Shown: positions 1 to 9,771 of the stretch, one piece after another
How positions within the stretch are numbered: the first letter of the stretch is position 1
Layout of the letters: each line of letters starts with the position of its first letter
Source of the DNA: Pseudomonas syringae KCTC 12500
GTDB lineage: Bacteria; Pseudomonadota; Gammaproteobacteria; Pseudomonadales; Pseudomonadaceae
NCBI RefSeq assembly: GCF_000507185.2
Contig: NZ_AYTM02000002.1
Span: 4,313,501 to 4,377,500, forward strand
Length of the DNA: 64,000 nt
Direction: 5' to 3'
Notes under the pieces: generated by a model
Told to the model about the DNA's origin: nothing
What the model saw: the letters and a program-made list of their open reading frames with translations, nothing else
The model's database searches: none
Program-made: the position numbers and the translations under genes

Positions 1-3000
1 CATATGGTGCCGCGCCTGTTGGTGGTATTGGCGGCACTGCCCTTGACCGCAAACGGCAAGATCGATCGCAAGAGCCTGCCGGAGCCCGACTGGACGCAGG
101 ACTCACGCGCTTATGCCGCACCGCGTAACAGTCTGGAAGAGCAACTTGTCGAAGACTGGCAAGGTCTGCTCAACATTCCGCGTATCGGCATTGACGATAA
201 CTTTTTCGAGAGTGGCGGGCATTCTCTGTTGGTCACCCAAGTCATCGCGCAGATTAAAAAACGCTTTGGTGTGGCGCTCAGCATTGCAAATCTGTTCGAA
301 GGGCCCACCGTCGCCCAGGTCGCCGAAAAGATCATGCTGAGTATGATCCAGATCTCCCAAGGGGCCAGTGTCGCTTCCAGACCGGCCGCGATCGGTCGCA
401 GCAGCGGTATCGAGCGTCAACGTCTGTCGTTTGCCCAACGCCGACTATGGTTGACCCAGCACAGTGAGCCGGGCACTGCCTACAACATGCCGGAAATATG
501 CCGGCTGACCGGCCAACTGGATATTCCTGCGCTGGAAGGTGCGTTGAATCTGCTGCTTGAGCGCCACGAAGTCTTGCGCACGCATTTCACCCGAGAGCTT
601 GAAACGTTTGTAGACGCTCGGGGCGTCACGCAGAAAGAGCCATTGGTCGTGACAAGCCACGCAGACACCGCGCGTGTACCGTTCAGGCAGCAAACCATCG
701 CTCGCGAAGCGCTCACGGCTGCGCTGGAGCGGGAGGTGCACACGCCGTTCGTGCTGGACCAGGAACTGCCGATACGCGCGTTGCTTCTGCAGACGGCGTC
801 GGATGAGTACGTTCTGTGCCTGACGCTGCATCACATTGCCTACGATGGCTGGTCGAGCGCCTTGCTTCGTCAGGAGCTGGCAGTGTTTTATCGGCACTTG
901 ACGCAAGGTGAACGCCTCACACTGAGCGCACTGGAGGCTCAGTATCAGGACTATGCTGCCTGGCAACGAAATCAACTCGAAACCGGGGCCTTCGCGACTC
1001 AACTCGACGCCTGGAAGTCATCGCTGCAGGACTTGCCGCCGCCTCTGGTATTGCCTGTACGTTCCAGTCCGCGAGAAGGAAATCCGTTGGCTGGCGACTA
1101 CGTTGCGCTGACTCTTCCTGCCGACTGCTCGGCAAGGCTCGATCAGCTTTGCCTGCGTCTGCAATGCACGCCGGCCATGATCATGCATGCCGCGTTCGCG
1201 CTGCTATTGCATCGCTACACCGGGCAGGACGACATTCTGATCGGCATGCCCTTCTCGGGAAGGGACCATGATGAAAGTGCGAACCTGATCGGGTTTTTCG
1301 TTAACCTGCTTCCGTTACGGCTGCGTTTGCGAGGCCCTCTGCGTGTGGCGCAGGTTATCGAGCAGAGTCGTCAGGCCCTGCTTGCCGCCGAGGAAAATCA
1401 TTCGGTGCCAATCGATTACCTGGCGCAAGTGCTCAACCCGCAGCGGCTGCCGGGCAAGCATCCTTTTTTCCAGGTAGGCCTGGTGGTGCAGAGCACGACG
1501 GCTGTGCCGCTTGCCTTGCCGCACGTGAAATCGGAAGAAATCTCCCTGGCCTCCACTGAGGTGAAGCTGGACCTTATGCTGGAGTTGCGCGCTGTCAAAG
1601 GCGAAGGGGTGAGTGGGGTATTCAAATATCGCTCGTCGCTGTTCGAGCGCTCCGTTATCTCGGGAATGGCAGGACATTTTCAGTGTCTGCTGGAAAATAT
1701 GCTGGCTAATGACGAGCAGACCGTCGCTCAGGTGAAGATGCTGTCTGCAGCTGAACACCAGAGGCTGATTAGCCAGTACAACGATACTGCACGCGACTTT
1801 GGCGATGGCGATGTCGTCAGCCGTTTCGAACAGCGTGTACGTCAGACTCCGCAGGCTATTGCCCTTCAGTTGCAGCAACGCTGTTGGACATATGCCGAGC
1901 TGGACCGATTAGCTAACGGCATCGCTCACGCGTTGATAAAGAAGGGTGTGCAAGCCGGTGAGCACATCGGCCTGTTCACTGGACGGCATCCCTATCTGGT
2001 GGCAGGCATGCTTGGGATCCTCAAGGCGCGCTGTGCCTTTGTCCCCTTGAATCCGCAGGATTCGATGGAAGGTGCGCTGGGCTACATGATCAAAGACGCA
2101 GCATTGCACCGCGTGGTGGGTCATCGAGGATTGGCACACGAGCTTGCCGCTCTGGGGCTGGACACGTTACTGGTCGACGACTTCGAAGGTGCCCAGGGCG
2201 AATGGTCTGCTCCGGCCTGCCAGCGTGAGCTTCAGGATCTGGCCTATATTCTTTACACCTCTGGCTCGACCGGGCAGCCCAAGGGGGTGATGGTTTCGCA
2301 GCGCAATATCGATAACACCGCGAATGCATTTGCGCGAACACTGGAACTGACTGGTCAGTCGCGCCAGCTGCAGTACTTTTCGCCAGTCTTCGACGGGGTT
2401 TGTGGCGAGGTGTTTCCGGTGCTGATCAGCGGCGCCACACTGGTATTTGCAGCGTCTGAACAGCTGCTTCCGGGGCCGGACCTGGTGACGCTTCTGCGCG
2501 AGCAACATATTACTCATCTGCAGATCACGCCGACGGCCCTGCGCTTGCTCCCCCATGCCGAACTTGCCGAACTGAAAGTCATCATCAGCGCCGGTGAAGC
2601 CTGTCCGGCCAACGTCGCCCAGACGTGGGCAGCGGGCAGACGCTTCCTCAATGGTTACGGTCCGACCGAAACGACGGTGTATGCATCTGCCCGGGATTAC
2701 TGGGATGAACGAGGTGCCTTGGTATTGCGGCCTCTGGACAACGTCAGAATGTACGTCCTGGACCCGTATCTGAACCCTCTTCCCTGCGGTGTACCCGGCG
2801 AGCTTTACATTGGCGGAAGCGGGGTGGCACAGGGTTATCTGAATCTGGATGAGCGCACCGCGCACGTGTTTCTTCCCGACCCATACGGCGTTTTGCCCGA
2901 GGCGCGTCTGTACCGCACCGGCGACTTTGTCGTGCGTCAATTCAATGGAAGCCTGAGTTATGTCGGGCGTATCGATAATCAGGTCAAGGTTCGCGGTTTT

Positions 3001-6000
3001 CGCATTGAGCTGGGCGATGTCGAAACGCGTTTGAACGCGATAGCCGGGCTGGAGCAGGCGGTCGTGGTCGTCAAACAGGATGACCAGGGCAACAAGGTTC
3101 TGGTGGGGTATTACGTCGGCAAGCCGAGCGTTGCGCAGGTGCGTGCAGAACTGGGCAAGGTGCTGCCAGCGCACATGGTGCCGGAGCGTCTTATCTGCTT
3201 GCCCGAGCTACCGCTTAGCCGTACTGGCAAAGTCGATCGCAAGTCGCTCGAAAATCGCGTTGATCAGCGCGCTCAGGAAGGTACTGCAGTCGGGACGACG
3301 GCGACCCTTCCTGCCGCGGTCAGGCCTGCTGGAAAACGCCTGCACAACACGGTCAGAAAGATCTGGCAGGAAGTGCTCGATTGCCAGGAAATCGATTCGG
3401 ACGATAACTTTTTCGATCTCGGTGGCCACTCGTTACGCATTGTCGAGACGCAAAAACGGTTGAGCGAGCTTTTGCAGGCGCCCGTGGCCATGACAGACCT
3501 TTTCGAATACCCGACGCTGCGTGGTCTGGTCGCTCATCTGGAACGCTTGCATGGGCCTTTGCCGGAGGTTCGCCAAGCCAGCGAGGCATCACCTGTCATT
3601 GATCCTGGGAACCGCACGCTGGCGGTGGTTGGCATGGCCGGGCGCTTTCCGGGCGCCGCTGACCTGAGCGAGTTCTGGCAGAACCTCACCGAGGGGGTGG
3701 AGTCGACTCTTTACTTCAGTGATGAAGTCATGCTCGCGCATGGCGTAAGCCCTGATCTGCTGGAGCGTGACGATTTTGTCAAGTGTGGCAATCGTCTTGA
3801 GGACGTCGACAAGTTCGACGCCGAGTTCTTCGGCTTCTCACCGCGGGAAGCACAGTTGATGGATCCTCAGCAGCGCATCTTCCTTCAATGCGCATGGGCC
3901 GCGATGGAAGCCGCCGGTTATGGCGGCGCTCTGAACGATTTGCGCGTGGGCGTATTTGCAAGCGCGAGCACCAGCCATTACCTGCTCGATCACGTTTACC
4001 CGAGGCGCCAGGAGCTGCAACTGGAGAACATCCAGTGGTTGTTGGGTAATGGCCGCGATTTCATGGCTTCGCGTGTGGCTTACAAACTCAATCTCGCGGG
4101 ACCTGCGATTACCGTCGAAACGGCTTGCTCCTCGTCACTGGTAGCAGTCCAGATGGCCTGCGAAAGCTTGCTGCGTGGCGAGTCGGACATGGTGATCGTC
4201 GGCGGTGCTTCGGTCGAAGCTCAATACTACGGTTACCAGGCGGCACCGGGCAGCATCATTTCTGCCGATGGCCATTGCCGGCCGTTCGATGCCCAGGCCA
4301 GTGGCACTACTGGCGGCAGCGGTTGTGCAGTGTTGGTCCTCAAACTGGCTGACAGGGCAATCGAAGATCGCGACCATATTCATGCCTTGATAAAGGGCGG
4401 GGCGATCAATAACGATGGCTCCAGTAAAGTCAGTTACACCGCGCCCAGTGTTCATGGGCAGGCCCAAGTGGTGAGCGCTGCACTCGATGCAGCGAATATC
4501 AGCGCAGATTCCATTGGTTACGTCGAGGCGCATGGCACCGGCACTCGTCTGGGTGACCCGGTAGAGGTCCGTGCGTTGACGCAGGCCTATACCAGCGCTT
4601 TGCCACATGTCACGCCGGGCTTTTGTGCCCTTGGTTCATTGAAGAGCAACATCGGTCATCTTGATGCGGCCTCGGGCGTCGCCGGGCTGGTCAAGGCCAT
4701 ACTTGCCGTGCAACACGACGTCCTGCCTGCAAGCCTGAACTTCACGCGGGCCAATCCCGAAATCGATTTCAGCGACAGCCCGTTTTATGTCAACACGACC
4801 TCCAGACCATGGCCGGCAGCGGCCTCGCCACGTCGGGCAGGCGTCAGCTCCTTCGGCATCGGCGGGACCAATGCGCACGTCATTGTCGAGGAACCTCCTC
4901 GGCCGTCGGTACGCCCGCATGACGATAGCGAACGCTGGTACATACTGCCGTTCTCCGCACGCTCCGCTGCAGCGCTGGATCATCAGCGTCGGCAACTGAT
5001 CACCTGCCTGCAGAATCCCGCAGCCGATCTACGCGATATCGCCTTCACGCTGGGAGAGGGTCGCACGCGATTTGCCTTCAGGGACAGCGTCGTCAGCCAG
5101 AGTATTGCCGGAGCCTTGCACGCGCTGCAGGCGCCTTCGTCCACAGCGCTAATGGAACGCAGACAGGATCGTCCGATCGTGTTCATGTTTTCCGGGCAGG
5201 GCAGCCAGTACACGGGCATGTTCAAGGGCCTCTACGACAGTGAGGCGGTATTTCGGCAGACAGTTGACCGCTGTGCAGTCATATTGCAGCGCTATGGCGT
5301 CGACATCCTGGCCTGTCTGTACCCGCCAGCGGGTGGCGAAACAGGCGACACCCTGAGCCGGACCGAGGTCGCGCAGCCGGCACTTTTTGTGGTCGAGTAC
5401 GCGTGCGCCCTGTTGTTGCAAGGCCGCGGTATCCAACCGCAGGCGCTCATAGGCCATAGCCTTGGTGAGCTGGTGGCTGCCTGTTTTGCGGGTGTCTACA
5501 GTCTTGAGGACAGCTTGAAGCTGGTTGTCGAACGGGGCCGCCTGATGCAACGTCAAGCGCCCGGTGCAATGCTTGCCGTTGGCCTCTCGGAAGCAGACTG
5601 CACGCGTTTTCTGGGGCACGGCGTGGAGCTGGCTGCCGTCAATGGGCCGCTGCAATGTGTCCTGGCGGGTGATTTTGATGCCATTGCGCGGGTCGAGCGA
5701 CAACTGGCCGATGAAGGGCTCGTGGGGCGTGTACTGGATACCTCGCACGCTTTTCATTCCCGCATGATGGCTCCTGCGGCGCACGCGTTGAAGGCAGTTG
5801 TTAACGGGTTCTCTGTTCAGCCCCCGACTATCGCGCTGGTGTCCAACCACAACGGTGGTTGGTTCTCGATCGATTCGAGCAGCCAGAGTGATTATTGGGC
5901 GTCTCATCTGCTGGATACCGTGCGCTTTTCTGACGGTATCGCGCTGCTTGCCGACGAACTGGAAGACCCGATTTTTCTCGAAGTCGGCCCTGGCCGTGCT

Positions 6001-9000
6001 CTTCAGAGTGCACTGAAATCCTATGCTGAGCCCTTGTGTGTGCTTGGTTGCACTCGGCATGCACGGGACAGCCGGTCGGACGAGGCGGCGTTGGCGGAAG
6101 GCATCGCGTCATTGTGGAGGCAGGGGGCACGTTTCGGTTGGGCGCAGGCCACAGGGTGTACAGACGGCGCACGCGTGCCGCTGCCGACCTATCCGTTCGC
6201 GCGGGACAGCCACTGGATCGAGGCTGCCGGGACGGCTTCTTCTGCGCAGCACGAGGCACCGTTGTTCCTGCACTGGCAGCGTATGCATGGTAATCGCCGG
6301 CAATTCCGGTTGAGCCTGTCGCCACAACTCTGGCTGGTGGACGAACATCGGGTCTTCGAAGGAAGGCCAGTGCTTTCCGGCACCGGATGCGTTGAACTGG
6401 TGCGCAATGCCTATGCGCGTATGGAAGGTATCGAGTCGATCGAGCTGAGTGATGTTTACTTCCCGACCCCTCTGGTGATGGAAGATGAGCAGGCCTCACA
6501 ACGCGTGCTGATTACATTCAAGGATCACGCCGAGAGCACTGAGTTTTTCCTCGAGTCGGTATCGGACGAGGGTAACAGTCCGCAGCAGCACACAATGCTG
6601 CACGCCCAAGGCTTCATCAAGCGCCACGACCGGGAGCGTTCCGTACCAACAGCGCTGATGCAGCTTCAGGCCGACCATGCCGACTGTCTTGCCGATGAAG
6701 TCGAACATGCGGCATTGAACACGCGTCTCGGCTTGTTCGGGCCTCGCTGGAAGTGCTTTCGTTCGATCTGGCTTAGTGAGGATGAGGGGTTGGCGCTCCT
6801 GGAGCTCGATCAGGCGTTTGCCGATGATGTTGAGCGCTTTGCGCTGCATCCGGCGTTGCTCGACATGGCGACCGGTTTTCTCTCGATCATGGAAAACCGC
6901 ACCCGCAGATTGCCGTTCCATTACCAGCGCCTGACTATTCATGCACCACTGCGCTCCCGGCTTTACAGCCATGCACGGCGGGTCCGCAGGAATGTCTATG
7001 ATGTGCAACTGTTCGAAGTCGACAACGACGGCGGAGTCGGGGCGCTGCTGGCCGAGGTCATAGGCTTCACTTTGCGCGAGGAGCGAGTGGCATCGGAGGC
7101 ACAGCGCACTGAGCCCCTTGACTGGTGCCAGGCGCCTGCATGGCGCCCGGCATTGCCGCCAAGGAGCGACTCGCCATTACAAGGGCCCTGGCTGGTTGTG
7201 ATGCGCGGCGTTGCAGCCGATAACAGCATGCTCTTCTCGCTGCCGCCGGACAGTGTCTGCATAGCAGATGCCGGTGATTCCGGCACTGCGGTCGCGATAA
7301 TTGCTCGCGGCGATGCTCAGGCGTATGAGCAACTGTTCAATACACTGGTGGCGCAAGAGGCCTTGCCGAGTCAGATCATTTACATGGCTGGTGGGGCGCA
7401 ACCGACGCAAGGCGAACACGCTGCGATTACGCTGTTTACCGATCTTATGTCGCTGGTACAGGCGTACATTCCTCATGCCGCAAACACCACAGTGTTGTCA
7501 CTGGTGACCGAAGGTGCCTGCCAGGTGGATGACGATGAGCCGGTCAACAGCTGTGTAGCGACCTTGTCTGGCGTGGTTCGCACACTTACGTGGGAGCTGC
7601 CACAGATTCAGTGCCGTCATTTCGATCTGCCGCTGGCCAATGCGGCGGAGAACGAGACGCTGCTGCTTCAGGCACTCCAGCACATCGATCCAGACCAGGC
7701 ATCTCCGCTTGCTTCGACCCTGGCGTTGCGCAAACAGACGTTCCATGAGCCTTGCCTGCGAGCGCTGCAAGTCTTGCAACCTCCGCAGCAGTTCGAGGAG
7801 GGCGGGACCTATGTGGTTACCGGTGGTCTGGGCGGCATGGGGCTTGCGCTGGCCAGTCATCTGGCTGCGAAGGTAAAAGCCGTCACGTTAGTCCTGATGT
7901 CCCGCTCTGCGACGGTCACGGATGAGGTCGGGCAAGCGCTGCAGGCGTTGAAACAGCAGGGTGCGCGGATTCAACACATGGCGGTCGATTGTGCTGATCG
8001 TGAGGTTTTCACCGCAGCGTTGCACCAGGTCAGACGTCAGCACGGGCGTATCTCTGGAGCCATACACGCCGCAGGCGTGCAAGCCAGCGGTCTCATTCAA
8101 CTGAGCCAGGCGAATGCATGGGCCCAGGTCATGGGCAGCAAGGTAGTCGGCACCGATGTGCTGATAGAGGTTTTGCGCGAGGAACCTGTCGAGTTCATAT
8201 TCCTGTGTTCTTCATTGGCGTCAGTGCTGGGTGGTCTGGGCCAGGCGGATTACGCCGCCGCCAACGCTTATCTGGATGCTCGCGCGCATGCGTGTCGTCA
8301 GGAGGGCATGCCTGTGGTTTCGCTCAACTGGGATGCATGGGCGCAGGCAGGTATGCGTGTTGCCTATGACAGGGCGCACCCCGAGCAGGCGCCGATTGAC
8401 GAAGTGCGCGGGCTGACCAACGCAGAAGGTTGCCAGTTGTTCGAGCTGGCCCTGGCGCAGAACACGGCCCAGATCGTCGTGAGCAAGGCGCAGGATCTGC
8501 AACAACTGATCAATCAACTGCAGCGCGGCGGCACGACATCGGCTGGCCGTGCAACAGCGCTGTTCGACTCTGGGGCCGAGCGTGTCGCGCCACGCAATGC
8601 TGTGGAACAGGAAGTCGCGCAGTTGTGGCAAGAGCTGCTAGGCGGTGATATGCCGGGTGTGCTGGATAACTTCTTCGATCTGGGCGGACATTCGCTGTTG
8701 GGCTCCCAGCTGATTTCGCGAATTCGTTCGCGCTTTCAGCAGTGCCTGACGTTGGCCGAGTTCCTCGATGAGCCGACCATCGAGCGAATCGCTCGCTCGT
8801 TGGGCAGTGGCGCCGACGATACGCCCGTCGATGCCGATGAAGCCGCCGTCCGCTACTGTCTGGTGCCGGTGCAGCGAAACGGCGAGGGGAGACCATTCTT
8901 CTGTCTGCCGGGCATGGGGGGCAACGTCAATCAAGTGCTTGGGTTGGCCAAGGCCATGGGTATGCAGCGGCCTTTCTACGGTCTGCAATGCCTTGGGCTC

Positions 9001-9699
9001 GATGGCAAGACTGAGCCTCACTTCAGCGTCGAGGAGATGGCCGAACACTATATTCGCTGCATGAAGTCGGTTCAGGCGCACGGGCCGTATCTGCTGGGAG
9101 GTCATTCACTTGGCGGAAAAGTAGCTTATGAAATCGCCAGACGTCTTGAAGCGCGTGGCGACCAGGTGGGCCTGCTGGCGCTGTTCGACTCGGCGGCACC
9201 TCCGTATACGCAAATGCAGGTGCCCACTGATGCTCAGGTACTGGGTTCGTTGCTGAGTATCTTCGGGCATTACTTCGACAAGCCGATCAAGCTTGGCCGC
9301 GAGGAGTTGCTGGCGCTCGAGCATCTGGATGATGAGGAAAAGATCCGCTACCTGAAAGACACGCTGGAACGTCACGGGTTGCTGGATGCACGTGGCGATG
9401 AGGGAAGCATCCGGGGGCTGTTCAACGTGTACAAGGCTGCTGCCGCCTTCGGTATGCGCTATGACCCGCCCAAAGTTGCGCTTGATGCCTCGCTGGTGCT
9501 GTTTCGTGCGGTCGACTCGATGCCCTCCGGCATCAACCTGCCCGAGATCCGCGACACGGATGCCTGGGGCTGGGAGTCGTTCAGTGCGGCGAAGGTAAGA
9601 ACGGTCGATGTCTCGGGAGACCACTTTACTTGCCTGTCCGTCCACGCCCAGCAAATTGCCGATGTATTGATCGAGCAACTTGCCGAGTGTGATCGATAA
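1..9699 (+). CDS. sylD: Syringolin-type hybrid NRPS/PKS SylD, 5' end cut by the window edge
   Basis: The reading frame is open from base 1 and enters inside an adenylation domain, so the true start lies upstream. Counting the Met at base 4 as residue 1, the order is: A10 end of an A domain (LPLTANGKIDRKSLP), PCP (Ser74), C (HHIAYDG, 276-282), A (YTSGSTG 751-757, GYGPTETT 884-891), PCP (Ser1143), KS (Cys1375, His1510, His1552), AT (GHSLG, Ser1819, with HAFHS of malonyl-CoA-specific ATs), DH (His2115, Asp2287), KR (TGGLGGMG from 2606, Ser2737, Tyr2750), carrier (Ser2897) and TE (GHSLG Ser3035, Asp3062, His3207). Syringolin SylD is known to carry Lys and Val NRPS modules, one PKS module and a TE, which make the dehydrolysine plus 5-methyl-4-amino-2-hexenoate ring. 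That match, with an MFS exporter next door, is the basis for the name. The visible complete A domain should then be the Val module. Read by eye, its specificity positions are roughly D-G-G-Q-I-A-G-V-Y. The cytoplasmic product would be released by TE macrolactamization. Confidence 0.88.
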   Translation, partial: HMVPRLLVVLAALPLTANGKIDRKSLPEPDWTQDSRAYAAPRNSLEEQLVEDWQGLLNIPRIGIDDNFFESGGHSLLVTQVIAQIKKRFGVALSIANLFEGPTVAQVAEKIMLSMIQISQGASVASRPAAIGRSSGIERQRLSFAQRRLWLTQHSEPGTAYNMPEICRLTGQLDIPALEGALNLLLERHEVLRTHFTRELETFVDARGVTQKEPLVVTSHADTARVPFRQQTIAREALTAALEREVHTPFVLDQELPIRALLLQTASDEYVLCLTLHHIAYDGWSSALLRQELAVFYRHLTQGERLTLSALEAQYQDYAAWQRNQLETGAFATQLDAWKSSLQDLPPPLVLPVRSSPREGNPLAGDYVALTLPADCSARLDQLCLRLQCTPAMIMHAAFALLLHRYTGQDDILIGMPFSGRDHDESANLIGFFVNLLPLRLRLRGPLRVAQVIEQSRQALLAAEENHSVPIDYLAQVLNPQRLPGKHPFFQVGLVVQSTTAVPLALPHVKSEEISLASTEVKLDLMLELRAVKGEGVSGVFKYRSSLFERSVISGMAGHFQCLLENMLANDEQTVAQVKMLSAAEHQRLISQYNDTARDFGDGDVVSRFEQRVRQTPQAIALQLQQRCWTYAELDRLANGIAHALIKKGVQAGEHIGLFTGRHPYLVAGMLGILKARCAFVPLNPQDSMEGALGYMIKDAALHRVVGHRGLAHELAALGLDTLLVDDFEGAQGEWSAPACQRELQDLAYILYTSGSTGQPKGVMVSQRNIDNTANAFARTLELTGQSRQLQYFSPVFDGVCGEVFPVLISGATLVFAASEQLLPGPDLVTLLREQHITHLQITPTALRLLPHAELAELKVIISAGEACPANVAQTWAAGRRFLNGYGPTETTVYASARDYWDERGALVLRPLDNVRMYVLDPYLNPLPCGVPGELYIGGSGVAQGYLNLDERTAHVFLPDPYGVLPEARLYRTGDFVVRQFNGSLSYVGRIDNQVKVRGFRIELGDVETRLNAIAGLEQAVVVVKQDDQGNKVLVGYYVGKPSVAQVRAELGKVLPAHMVPERLICLPELPLSRTGKVDRKSLENRVDQRAQEGTAVGTTATLPAAVRPAGKRLHNTVRKIWQEVLDCQEIDSDDNFFDLGGHSLRIVETQKRLSELLQAPVAMTDLFEYPTLRGLVAHLERLHGPLPEVRQASEASPVIDPGNRTLAVVGMAGRFPGAADLSEFWQNLTEGVESTLYFSDEVMLAHGVSPDLLERDDFVKCGNRLEDVDKFDAEFFGFSPREAQLMDPQQRIFLQCAWAAMEAAGYGGALNDLRVGVFASASTSHYLLDHVYPRRQELQLENIQWLLGNGRDFMASRVAYKLNLAGPAITVETACSSSLVAVQMACESLLRGESDMVIVGGASVEAQYYGYQAAPGSIISADGHCRPFDAQASGTTGGSGCAVLVLKLADRAIEDRDHIHALIKGGAINNDGSSKVSYTAPSVHGQAQVVSAALDAANISADSIGYVEAHGTGTRLGDPVEVRALTQAYTSALPHVTPGFCALGSLKSNIGHLDAASGVAGLVKAILAVQHDVLPASLNFTRANPEIDFSDSPFYVNTTSRPWPAAASPRRAGVSSFGIGGTNAHVIVEEPPRPSVRPHDDSERWYILPFSARSAAALDHQRRQLITCLQNPAADLRDIAFTLGEGRTRFAFRDSVVSQSIAGALHALQAPSSTALMERRQDRPIVFMFSGQGSQYTGMFKGLYDSEAVFRQTVDRCAVILQRYGVDILACLYPPAGGETGDTLSRTEVAQPALFVVEYACALLLQGRGIQPQALIGHSLGELVAACFAGVYSLEDSLKLVVERGRLMQRQAPGAMLAVGLSEADCTRFLGHGVELAAVNGPLQCVLAGDFDAIARVERQLADEGLVGRVLDTSHAFHSRMMAPAAHALKAVVNGFSVQPPTIALVSNHNGGWFSIDSSSQSDYWASHLLDTVRFSDGIALLADELEDPIFLEVGPGRALQSALKSYAEPLCVLGCTRHARDSRSDEAALAEGIASLWRQGARFGWAQATGCTDGARVPLPTYPFARDSHWIEAAGTASSAQHEAPLFLHWQRMHGNRRQFRLSLSPQLWLVDEHRVFEGRPVLSGTGCVELVRNAYARMEGIESIELSDVYFPTPLVMEDEQASQRVLITFKDHAESTEFFLESVSDEGNSPQQHTMLHAQGFIKRHDRERSVPTALMQLQADHADCLADEVEHAALNTRLGLFGPRWKCFRSIWLSEDEGLALLELDQAFADDVERFALHPALLDMATGFLSIMENRTRRLPFHYQRLTIHAPLRSRLYSHARRVRRNVYDVQLFEVDNDGGVGALLAEVIGFTLREERVASEAQRTEPLDWCQAPAWRPALPPRSDSPLQGPWLVVMRGVAADNSMLFSLPPDSVCIADAGDSGTAVAIIARGDAQAYEQLFNTLVAQEALPSQIIYMAGGAQPTQGEHAAITLFTDLMSLVQAYIPHAANTTVLSLVTEGACQVDDDEPVNSCVATLSGVVRTLTWELPQIQCRHFDLPLANAAENETLLLQALQHIDPDQASPLASTLALRKQTFHEPCLRALQVLQPPQQFEEGGTYVVTGGLGGMGLALASHLAAKVKAVTLVLMSRSATVTDEVGQALQALKQQGARIQHMAVDCADREVFTAALHQVRRQHGRISGAIHAAGVQASGLIQLSQANAWAQVMGSKVVGTDVLIEVLREEPVEFIFLCSSLASVLGGLGQADYAAANAYLDARAHACRQEGMPVVSLNWDAWAQAGMRVAYDRAHPEQAPIDEVRGLTNAEGCQLFELALAQNTAQIVVSKAQDLQQLINQLQRGGTTSAGRATALFDSGAERVAPRNAVEQEVAQLWQELLGGDMPGVLDNFFDLGGHSLLGSQLISRIRSRFQQCLTLAEFLDEPTIERIARSLGSGADDTPVDADEAAVRYCLVPVQRNGEGRPFFCLPGMGGNVNQVLGLAKAMGMQRPFYGLQCLGLDGKTEPHFSVEEMAEHYIRCMKSVQAHGPYLLGGHSLGGKVAYEIARRLEARGDQVGLLALFDSAAPPYTQMQVPTDAQVLGSLLSIFGHYFDKPIKLGREELLALEHLDDEEKIRYLKDTLERHGLLDARGDEGSIRGLFNVYKAAAAFGMRYDPPKVALDASLVLFRAVDSMPSGINLPEIRDTDAWGWESFSAAKVRTVDVSGDHFTCLSVHAQQIADVLIEQLAECDR

Positions 9700-9719
9700 C
9701 CCGTTCTTTGCCGAACATG

Positions 9720-9744
9720 GCGAGCGGGCTCACCGCCTGCTCGC
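9720..9744 (+). other. Intercistronic hairpin between sylD and sylE
   Basis: A 10-bp stem (GCGAGCGGGC against GCCTGCTCGC, one G-U pair) with a 5-nt loop lies in the 72-bp gap between the two genes. No T-run follows, so it does not look like an intrinsic terminator. It may stabilise or process the polycistronic message. Confidence 0.45.
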
Positions 9745-9771
9745 CTACATTAATCAGTCTGAGGTCTACAT

